Below, piece by piece: positions 35,817 to 41,519 of a stretch of DNA of 59,721 nucleotides. The stretch spans positions 1 to 59,721 of the forward strand of contig JAUQPD010000024.1 of the NCBI GenBank assembly GCA_030550555.1. The letters run 5' to 3'. How positions within the stretch are numbered: the first letter of the stretch is position 1; every line of letters starts with the position of its first letter. The position numbers and the translations under genes are program-made. Origin of the DNA: Thermodesulfobacteriota bacterium (GTDB lineage: Bacteria > Desulfobacterota > Thermodesulfobacteria > Thermodesulfobacteriales > Thermodesulfobacteriaceae). The notes beneath the pieces were generated by a model, which saw only the letters and a program-made list of their open reading frames with translations, was not told where the DNA came from and searched no databases.

Positions 35817-36725
35817 ATGAAATTTAAGAACATAATCTTTGGTTTACCAATAGCCTTTGGGATATATCTCCTTGCGGTTGCAACAGAGAAAACTCTCTTT
35901 CCAGACAATGCCTATCTCCTAAGTATCGTCACATTTGTCTACCTAATTGCGGGAATAATTTATTTATCACATTGGATTTTTAACTGGGAAAAAGGAGCCC
36001 TCCTTGGTTCTATTGTAGGCTGGGGTGGCTTTACAGCAAATCTTTTGGGATTCATTCTACGATGGATACAGACCTATGAGACTGGTTATGGCTATTTTCC
36101 TCTCTCAAATCTTTATGAATCACTTATCTTTTTTGCCTTGTCTCTCAGTGGCATTTATCTCTTTTGGGAACTTAGACTTGATAAGAAGATTTTCGGAAGT
36201 TTGGTCTTCATCCTGGTAAGTCTTATAATGGCCTTTGCAAGCTTTGTTACTGACTCAAGTATAAAGCCATTAATTCCTGCATTAAAGAGCAACTGGCTAA
36301 TAGCTCACGTTATTACTTGTTTTCTCGGCTATTCTGCCTTTGCGGTAGCCTTCGTGGTAGGAATTTTTTATCTATTGAGTGACAAAGAGAGCATTAAGTC
36401 CCATCTTCCTCCAAAGACCGTGTTAGATAATTTGATGTACAAGAGTATCCTTTTTGGATTTTTCTGGTTCAGTATAGGAATTATTACAGGAGCAATTTGG
36501 GCAGATCAGGCATGGGGGAATTATTGGAGTTGGGATCCTAAAGAAACTTGGTCTCTTATTACTTGGCTCGTTTATGGAGGTGCAATTCATGCTCGGATCA
36601 CAAGAGGTTGGCAGGGTAAAAAAATAGCTTGGCTCTCTATTATTGGATTTGGAGCTGTTCTCTTTACATATTTTGGAGTGAACTTTTTACTCTCAGGTCT
36701 CCATAGTTATGGAGGCCTAAGCTAA
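35817..36725 (+). CDS. ccsA: Cytochrome c biogenesis protein CcsA/CcsB-type (system II haem-handling protein)
   Basis: A 302-aa integral membrane protein with about eight helices. The tryptophan-rich WWD haem-binding motif WGNYWSWDPKETWSLI is present, with flanking histidines in SNWLIAHVITCFLGYSAFA and GGAIHARITRGW. System II CcsA delivers haem for covalent attachment to c-type cytochromes, with CcsB/ResB (not in the window). ATG 35817 follows GGGGGGAT. It is 12 nt before the CBS protein. Confidence 0.9.
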   Translation: MKFKNIIFGLPIAFGIYLLAVATEKTLFPDNAYLLSIVTFVYLIAGIIYLSHWIFNWEKGALLGSIVGWGGFTANLLGFILRWIQTYETGYGYFPLSNLYESLIFFALSLSGIYLFWELRLDKKIFGSLVFILVSLIMAFASFVTDSSIKPLIPALKSNWLIAHVITCFLGYSAFAVAFVVGIFYLLSDKESIKSHLPPKTVLDNLMYKSILFGFFWFSIGIITGAIWADQAWGNYWSWDPKETWSLITWLVYGGAIHARITRGWQGKKIAWLSIIGFGAVLFTYFGVNFLLSGLHSYGGLS

Positions 36726-36737
36726 GGGGGGTCTATT

Positions 36738-37481
36738 ATGCTTGTAAAAGATTGGATGTCTGAGCATGTAATTACACTTGATGAAAATGTCTCCATTATG
36801 AAAGCTATTCAGGTTCTTAAAGAACACAAGATAAGGAGGATTCCAGTAACTCGAGAGGGAAAACTCGTTGGAATTGTAACTGATAGGGATATTAAAGAAG
36901 CAACTCCTTCTAAGATTACTACTTTTGAAGTCCATGAGATGTATTATCTACTTTCTGAGCTTAAGCTAAAGGATGTCATGACAAAGGATCCACTGACTGT
37001 AAAGCCCGATGATACTGTAGAGTATGCTGCAGTCTTAATGCTTGAGAATAAAATATCAGGTTTACCAGTAGTTACCGACGATGGTCAAGTTGTTGGAATA
37101 ATAACTCAAACAGATATTTTTAAGCTTTTTGTAAACATAACAGGAATTTATTATAGTCCCTATCAGATTTGTCTTTTAATAAATCATTCAAATGAACTTT
37201 TGGAATTATTTCAGATACTTAAAGATTTTCAGGTAACAGTTTACAGTCTCTTGACATGGAAAGAGGAAACTGCTTTACCTACCGAGGGAGAAAGTAAAAC
37301 TTCTTCAAGCGAAGAAAATAAGAGAATAGTCTTTGTAAGACTTGAAGAAATGGGTCAGGAAAAACTGGAAACTCTTCTACAGGAACTTAATAAAAAATTT
37401 CGTGTCCTCTATCATTTAAAAGAGGATATAAGCAAACTCCCTAGAAAGGAAATAAAAAATAAAGAGGAATCGTTTATTTAG
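36738..37481 (+). CDS. CBS-pair protein with C-terminal ACT-like domain
   Basis: A 247-aa protein. Two CBS domains span residues 1-55 (VKDWMSEHVITLDENVSIMKAI, VGIVTDRDIKEA) and 75-130 (VKDVMTKDPLTVKPDDTVEY-like core, VVGIITQTDIFKLF). The C-terminal 100 residues resemble an ACT-like fold, with an N-E-rich linker near 180-195. CBS pairs bind adenine nucleotides and regulate partners. No target is obvious; it follows ccsA after 12 nt. Homologues are often annotated acetoin-utilisation (AcuB)-like, but no acu genes are nearby. Confidence 0.8.
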   Translation: MLVKDWMSEHVITLDENVSIMKAIQVLKEHKIRRIPVTREGKLVGIVTDRDIKEATPSKITTFEVHEMYYLLSELKLKDVMTKDPLTVKPDDTVEYAAVLMLENKISGLPVVTDDGQVVGIITQTDIFKLFVNITGIYYSPYQICLLINHSNELLELFQILKDFQVTVYSLLTWKEETALPTEGESKTSSSEENKRIVFVRLEEMGQEKLETLLQELNKKFRVLYHLKEDISKLPRKEIKNKEESFI

Positions 37482-37620
37482 TATCATATATTAATTATAA
37501 TGTGAGTTCCTATCACTCCAAGAGGGGAAGAGTTCTTAACAAACATTCAAATAGTAATAATAGATTTAACACAAACTTTAAAAGTTTATATTTCAAGAAG
37601 TTATTTAGTGTTATCAATAG

Positions 37621-37911
37621 CTACTTATTACCAATTACCTTTAAGAATTCGTCGACTCTAAGTGCAGGAAGTGTCATTAATTCAACGGTCCCTCTTGAAC
37701 CAAGTTCAATTGACATTTTCATAACTGTTTCATTATCTGGAGCTTCAATGATATTTACGAAGTCATAGGGTCCGAGAACTGCATATTGTTGAAGCACCTT
37801 TACACCCATTTCTTCAAGTTCCTTGTTTACTTCAAAGATTCTGTGGGGCTTTTCTTTGATTGTCTCTCTTCCAGCATCTGTTAATCTACTTAAAACAACA
37901 TAGATTGGCAT
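37621..37911 (-). CDS. GYD domain-containing protein
   Basis: A 96-aa ferredoxin-like alpha/beta protein of the GYD family: YVVLSRLTDAGRETIKEKPHRIFEV, AVLGPYDFVNIIEAPDNETVMKM (the GPYD corresponds to the GYD motif) and LGSRGTVELMTLPAL. Function unknown; dimeric in solved members. SD AAGGAGGGC precedes ATG 37911, with a good promoter upstream on the same strand. The 139-nt gap to the CBS gene contains an AAACTTT-A-AAAGTTT inverted repeat, a possible weak hairpin. Confidence 0.85.
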   Translation of the reverse strand: MPIYVVLSRLTDAGRETIKEKPHRIFEVNKELEEMGVKVLQQYAVLGPYDFVNIIEAPDNETVMKMSIELGSRGTVELMTLPALRVDEFLKVIGNK

Positions 37912-37940
37912 ATCAAGCCCTCCTTATTTAATTTTATATA

Positions 37941-37969
37941 ATTATCAAAAAAAATTTTATAATTGTCAA
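37941..37969 (-). promoter_or_regulatory. Predicted promoter for the GYD gene
   Basis: On the minus strand, TTGACA (37969-37964) and GATAAT (37946-37941) are separated by 17 nt, about 30 bases before the ATG. Confidence 0.6.
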
Positions 37970-38138
37970 GGGGTAGAAAGAAAGGAATAATCGCTCAGCT
38001 GATTTGTCCCTGGTCAGCATTCAATTGTAAAGCGAGCTCCTCATCTAAGAATGTAAAAATGCTATCTTGAGGCTCGAGATTTCTAAACAGAGGAGCTTAT
38101 TAGCAATCTCGTGCCAAAAAAAATACCCTCGACTCTAT
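37970..38138. other. Intergenic stretch with a possible coding remnant on the minus strand
   Basis: No intact gene is present. The minus strand around 38085-37995 reads LFRNLEPQDSIFTFLDEELA and then a stop after about 30 codons, which looks protein-like but is not recognisable. It adjoins the decayed DUF2325 copy. Confidence 0.3.
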
Positions 38139-38402
38139 GGGGCTCACCTAAAATGAAGGTTGTCTCGGAAGTTAGGGGAGGAGAGGGGGAGGGGATGAGT
38201 AAATTTTCTTGTCAGAATCTCGAAGATGCCCTTACTCAGGCAGATTTGATCATTGTTGTGCCTTCGTTGGTTTATCATGAAATAGTTAGATTAGCAAAGA
38301 TAATCGGCTGTCACATGTGCATTTTCGTAAACAGAAGGGCTCTGGGAGATAAAAGACAAATTATCTATCCCTTGAGAAAAAAAAAGGGATCCTAAATTTT
38401 TT
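38139..38402 (+). repeat. Imperfect direct repeat, copy A (DUF2325 region)
   Basis: It begins ggggctcacctaaaatgaag and ends at CCTAAATTTTTT. It corresponds to copy B at 39036-39387, but is about 88 nt shorter because the segment encoding the first third of DUF2325 is missing. Confidence 0.75.
38195..38395 (+). pseudogene. Truncated DUF2325 paralogue
   Basis: From ATG 38195 about 66 codons encode QNLEDALTQADLIIVVPSLV and VRLAKIIGCHMCIF, closely matching the intact gene at 39093. The N-terminal Rossmann-like strand and loop are deleted, and two of the four C-terminal cysteines are lost (CIFVNRRALGD in place of CIFCKQKGLCE). The Fur-like palindrome and promoter in front of the intact copy are absent here. 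The frame is still open, so a small product is possible, but the pattern is one of decay. Confidence 0.7.
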
Positions 38403-38417
38403 GTTGTCTCTAAAAGG

Positions 38418-38954
38418 CTACTGCACTTTTTCCCATTCAAATCTGAGGATATTTTTGTTTTCTTGGCTAAAATCTATTCCTACGAGATAGATTTCTTTCA
38501 TCTTCCCCAAATACTTTTCTCCATACCCCCTACTTTCTATTACTTCAAATATCACAACCTTTTCTCTAAATTTTCTACTAAGCTTTACTATTAATTCGTA
38601 AAACCGCCTTTCAAGAAGGGATTCACTTAAGTCTATTTCATAATTTTTTGCATGTTCATTGAGGATAGAGTAAATCAGCTTTTCAAGTACTTCGTTTGAG
38701 GTAGTAACCATCTGACCAAAAGATATGTGAATTACTGGGAAAGGTTCTACTCCAGTCCCAGTTTTTCTCAAGATATAGACCCTGAAAGAGTTCCTTTTAT
38801 CTAAAAATGCTTGCTAAAGGGTGTCCACAAAGAGGGATTTGCCAAATCTTCTTGGGCGACTGAGGAAATAAAAAGTCCCTTCATTAACAAGCTCATCTTT
38901 AAGATCTTTTAGAAGCTCTTTGATGTAAATGAAATTAAACTTTGGGTTTCCCAT
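38418..38954 (-). pseudogene. Remnant of an AAA-ATPase-like / PD-(D/E)XK (DUF1703) protein
   Basis: Reading leftward from ATG 38954, the frame gives the P-loop segment FYFLSRPRRFGKSLFVDTL. It then hits an in-frame TAG (38816-38814), and continues QAFLDKRNSFRVYILRKTG and PVIHISFGQMV without a frame change. The last part, FEVIESRGYGEKYLGKMKEIYLVGIDFS, matches the C-terminal nuclease-fold end of this family. Full-length members are about 500 aa; here only about 178 codons remain, so the middle is deleted as well. These genes are often mobile or multi-copy in anaerobes. The residual open frame is 38771-38418. Confidence 0.75.
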
Positions 38955-38983
38955 TAACAATCTCACGCCCTGAAAGAAACCCC

Positions 38984-39028
38984 TTGACAAAACAAAAATT
39001 GAATATAAAATTGAAATTCAAATTCAAT
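38984..39028 (+). promoter_or_regulatory. Promoter region with Fur-like operator upstream of DUF2325 gene
   Basis: TTGACA lies at 38984-38989 and TATAAA at 39004-39009 (14-nt spacer, shorter than ideal). The palindrome ATTGAAATTCAAATTCAAT at 39010-39028 has eight of nine symmetric pairs around a central C. It resembles the 19-bp Fur box and abuts the -10. Confidence 0.6.
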
Positions 39029-39035
39029 TATTTAG

Positions 39036-39387
39036 GGGGCTCACTTAATATGAAGGTTGTCTCGGCAGTTAGGGGACGATAGGAGGGAGGGTATGACAGT
39101 AGTTGTCCTTGGTGGGCATGATAGATTTGAATCTCCACTACGAAGTTTTGGAAGAGAGAGGGGAATTAAAGTCAAGTTTATCAGCAAACCAAGTCAAAAT
39201 TTGGAGGATGCCATTACTCAAGCAGATTTGATCATTGTTGTGCCTTCATTGGTTTCTCACGAAATGGTTAGATTGGCAAAGAAAATTGGCTGTCATAAGT
39301 GCATTTTCTGTAAACAAAAGGGCCTCTGTGAGATAAAAAGACAAATAGAGCTTTACCTGGAAAAAAAGGGGAGGTCCTAAATTTTTT
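39036..39387 (+). repeat. Imperfect direct repeat, copy B (DUF2325 region)
   Basis: The intact counterpart of 38139-38402, sharing the leader tgaaggttgtctcgg and the 3' half of the gene through CCTAAATTTTTT. It includes about 50 nt of conserved untranslated leader. Confidence 0.75.
39093..39380 (+). CDS. DUF2325 family protein
   Basis: A 95-aa protein starting VVVLGGHDR, with QADLIIVVPSLVSHEMVRLAKK typical of DUF2325, an uncharacterised Rossmann-like family often found near iron or redox genes. The C-terminal cysteines at 67, 70, 73 and 79 (CHKCIFCKQKGLC) could bind a metal or an Fe-S cluster. ATG 39093 has AGGAGGGAGGG directly upstream; the upstream in-frame start at 39057 is rejected. A Fur-like palindrome lies 65-83 nt upstream, and the feo locus follows, so iron-linked expression is inferred. 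Confidence 0.8.
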   Translation: MTVVVLGGHDRFESPLRSFGRERGIKVKFISKPSQNLEDAITQADLIIVVPSLVSHEMVRLAKKIGCHKCIFCKQKGLCEIKRQIELYLEKKGRS

Positions 39388-39395
39388 AGCTACTT

Positions 39396-39414
39396 ATTGA
39401 AAATAATTTTCAGT
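39396..39414. promoter_or_regulatory. Fur-like operator upstream of the FeoA-GGDEF gene
   Basis: ATTGAAAATAATTTTCAGT is a 19-bp palindrome, eight of nine pairs matched around a central A, close to the general Fur-box form. It lies 31 nt before ATG 39445. Confidence 0.65.
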
Positions 39415-39444
39415 ATTAATTATTAAAACTCAGGGGGAGAGGAT

Positions 39445-40212
39445 ATGGGTATTAGGGGTGACAAAACCAAGGAAAAGACCCTGTATTGCTTAAAGCTTAT
39501 CCCTCCTGGGGAGCAGGTAGAGATCTTCAATATTGCCACAGAAAGTTCCATCCTCAGAAGATTGAGGGATCTTGGTTTAAAAGAGGGGGCAGTGGTTGAG
39601 GTAGTGAGCAGAGATCCTCTTGCAAGGAAGATGATCCTGAGGATGGGTGAGAGTTTATTTGCCCTAGATGAGGACCTATGCAATGGTATCTTAGTTAGGC
39701 CATTGATTGCCTGCTACAGGGAAATGAAGGAAAGGGTTTACTATGACATATTGACTGGATGTTGTAGGAGAGAGTTCGTAGAGGAAACACTTGAGAGATT
39801 AGTGACTCAGGTTCCCTGTGCCTTGGTCCTCGTTGACCTGGATGATTTCAAGAGAATAAACGATACCTATGGACATCTGTGTGGAGATTGTGTCCTGAGA
39901 GAGATAGGAAAGGTCTTAAGAAATAATATCAGAAAACAGGATCTTGCAGTTCGCTGGGGAGGAGATGAGTTTTTAGTTTACCTGGCAAGGGCACCTATTG
40001 ATCTTGCACAAAGAATAGGTGAACGCTTGCGAAGCGAGATTATAAAAATGTCGCTTATGTGGGAGGGGGAAATGGTAAGAGTAACCGCAAGTGTTGGGGT
40101 CTGCGGGGTTCCTCCTATAAGAAGCTTTGAGGAGTTGCTAAAGGCGGTGGATCAGGCTCTATATCAAGCAAAAAGAGAGGGCAAAAATAGGGTTGTGCTT
40201 TGCCTAAGATGA
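39445..40212 (+). CDS. Diguanylate cyclase with N-terminal FeoA-like domain
   Basis: A 255-aa fusion. Residues about 14-86 form an FeoA/SH3-like domain (SSILRRLRDLGLKEGAVVEVV, then KMILRMGESLFALDEDLCNGILV). Residues about 98-255 form a GGDEF domain with DILTGCCRREFVEE, LVDLDDFKRINDTYGH and an intact RWGGDEF (172-176). It also has an RxxD inhibitory site (RKQD, 163-166) five residues before it, so it should make c-di-GMP with product feedback. No membrane segment is seen. ATG 39445 follows GGGGGAGAGG. The stop overlaps the HD-GYP start by 4 nt. I infer that the FeoA domain senses iron status or interacts with FeoB/FeoC-like partners. Confidence 0.88.
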   Translation: MGIRGDKTKEKTLYCLKLIPPGEQVEIFNIATESSILRRLRDLGLKEGAVVEVVSRDPLARKMILRMGESLFALDEDLCNGILVRPLIACYREMKERVYYDILTGCCRREFVEETLERLVTQVPCALVLVDLDDFKRINDTYGHLCGDCVLREIGKVLRNNIRKQDLAVRWGGDEFLVYLARAPIDLAQRIGERLRSEIIKMSLMWEGEMVRVTASVGVCGVPPIRSFEELLKAVDQALYQAKREGKNRVVLCLR

Positions 40213-40892
40213 AGCCGAGGGTTTGCATCTTTGTTAGTTCAGAGGAAGTGCTCTATGATCCTAAAGCTTGCTCTGAACTCTATGTAACGGTTCATCAGTT
40301 AGTGGAGCTATTTACAAATCTTTTTGAGGGAAAAGACGAATTCACGAAGAACCACTCTGAGATTGTTGCGGTAGTAGCTTATATGCTTGGAAGGGCCGTT
40401 GACCTTCCACCTCGGGCCTGTGATCTTCTCCACATTGCAGGACATCTCCACGATATAGGAAAGCTTCACATCCCTAAGGAGATCTTGAGAAAACCAGGAC
40501 CCCTTAACACTGATGAATATGCCCTGGTAAAGAAACACCCTGAAATAGGGGCCAAGTTGCTGAGCCCAATTCGGATCTTTCAGGGACGAGGAGGGGTTCT
40601 GGAGATGGTGCTCTATCATCACGAGAGATGGGACGGGAAGGGGTATCCCAAAGGGCTTAAGGGAGAGGAGATTCCACTTGGTGCTCGTATCTTAGCTGTT
40701 GCTGATGCCTTTTCTGCCATGGTTTGTAGAAGACCCTATAGGGAGCCACTCTCGCTCGAAGAAGCCCTGGAAGAAATTAAGAGACATGCTGGGACCCAGT
40801 TTGATCCTCTGTTGGTAGAGGTCTTTTGCGAGATCTTCCCCAAGGTTAGGGCCTGGGCTGAGCCTCTCGTGTGGGAAGGACTGTCACCTTAG
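40209..40892 (+). CDS. HD-GYP domain protein (cyclic-di-GMP phosphodiesterase)
   Basis: A 227-aa protein. The HD-GYP core spans residues about 35-215, with metal ligands in KNHS (His49), HLHDIGKLHIP (HD 81-82), KKHPEIGAKLL, VLYHHERWDGKGYPKGLKGE (GYP 145-147) and ILAVADAFSAM. The motif set is complete, so activity on c-di-GMP (to pGpG or GMP) is expected. The short N-terminus (1-30) has no recognisable sensor. ATG 40209 overlaps the GGDEF gene stop (ATGA), so synthesis and degradation enzymes are translationally coupled. It ends 67 nt before the feo operon. Confidence 0.9.
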   Translation: MKPRVCIFVSSEEVLYDPKACSELYVTVHQLVELFTNLFEGKDEFTKNHSEIVAVVAYMLGRAVDLPPRACDLLHIAGHLHDIGKLHIPKEILRKPGPLNTDEYALVKKHPEIGAKLLSPIRIFQGRGGVLEMVLYHHERWDGKGYPKGLKGEEIPLGARILAVADAFSAMVCRRPYREPLSLEEALEEIKRHAGTQFDPLLVEVFCEIFPKVRAWAEPLVWEGLSP

Positions 40893-40899
40893 AGGGGTC

Positions 40900-40944
40900 T
40901 TGACAAAAAAGACTGTCTTATTATAATTGAGACTGAAATTCAAT
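40900..40944 (+). promoter_or_regulatory. Strong promoter plus Fur-like operator of feoA-feoA-feoB
   Basis: TTGACA (40900-40905), a 16-nt spacer and a perfect TATAAT (40922-40927). ATTGAGACTGAAATTCAAT (40926-40944) overlaps the -10 and matches the operator at 39010 in 16 of 19 positions. Repression by a Fur-type regulator is inferred. Confidence 0.7.
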
Positions 40945-40959
40945 TTTTATGGAGGATTT

Positions 40960-41295
40960 ATGAAGGGGAACGTAGAAATGCCTCTTGCATTGCTTGAAGA
41001 GGGAGAAAAAGGAATTGTTGTTGAAATAGATGAAATTTTTTTTGAAAAAGAGATGTATTCACTAAAAAATTCATGTGAAACTGGATGTATTTTTTGTAGA
41101 GGGCGAAGAAGGGGAGAACGAGGTGGTTTAAGAAGGCTAATTGATATGGGATTTGAGAAGGGAAAAGAGCTTGAAATGATCAGAAATAGGCAAGGTCAGC
41201 CCCTTATTGTTAGGCTTGAGAATAGTCAGATCGCAATTAGTAGGGGCCTTGCTATGAAAATTTATGTCAAAAAAAAAGAGGAGGTAGGAGCATGA
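40960..41295 (+). CDS. feoA: FeoA-family protein with cysteine-bearing insertion
   Basis: A 111-aa FeoA-like protein (PLALLEEGEKGIVVEI at the start, GLRRLIDMGFEKGKELEMI and IAISRGLAMKIYV later). Standard FeoA is about 75 aa. Here about 30 extra residues sit in the first loop with Cys39, Cys43 and Cys46 (CETGCIFCRGRRRGERGG), spaced C-x3-C-x2-C. FeoA supports FeoB-mediated Fe2+ uptake; the cysteines suggest an iron-binding or Fe-S sensing role. ATG 40960 follows GGAGG. The stop overlaps the next feoA by 4 nt. Confidence 0.82.
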   Translation: MKGNVEMPLALLEEGEKGIVVEIDEIFFEKEMYSLKNSCETGCIFCRGRRRGERGGLRRLIDMGFEKGKELEMIRNRQGQPLIVRLENSQIAISRGLAMKIYVKKKEEVGA

Positions 41296-41519
41296 AGTTG
41301 GCAGAGTTGAATTCTGGTGCCAAGGCAAGAATTGTGTCTATCAGAGGAAAAAGTGGTATTAAGAAGAGGCTTCAGGATATGGGAATTCTGCCAGGGGAAG
41401 AAATTGTTGTCCAAAAGGTTGCTCCCCTTGGTGATCCTATTGAAGTAATAGTCAGGGGCTATAGCTTATCGCTTAGAAAGGGAGAAGCAGAGGACATTGA
41501 GGTGGAGGTGCTTGAATGA
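41292..41519 (+). CDS. feoA: Ferrous iron transport protein A
   Basis: A 75-aa canonical FeoA with KLAELNSGAKARIVSI, GIKKRLQDMGILPGEEIVV and APLGDPIEVIVRGYSLSLRKGEAEDIEVE. Small SH3-like cytoplasmic partner of FeoB. Both ends overlap neighbours by 4 nt (ATGA), so the three feo genes are tightly coupled. Confidence 0.95.
   Translation: MKLAELNSGAKARIVSIRGKSGIKKRLQDMGILPGEEIVVQKVAPLGDPIEVIVRGYSLSLRKGEAEDIEVEVLE

Noticed and set aside
37501-37768. Plus-strand open frame opposite the GYD gene
   Set aside because: The GYD frame has a family match, a promoter and a Shine-Dalgarno; the opposite frame has none.
40960-41295. Radical-SAM activity of the FeoA paralogue because of its C-x3-C-x2-C spacing
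   Set aside because: The protein is 111 aa with no TIM barrel; the spacing alone is not enough.
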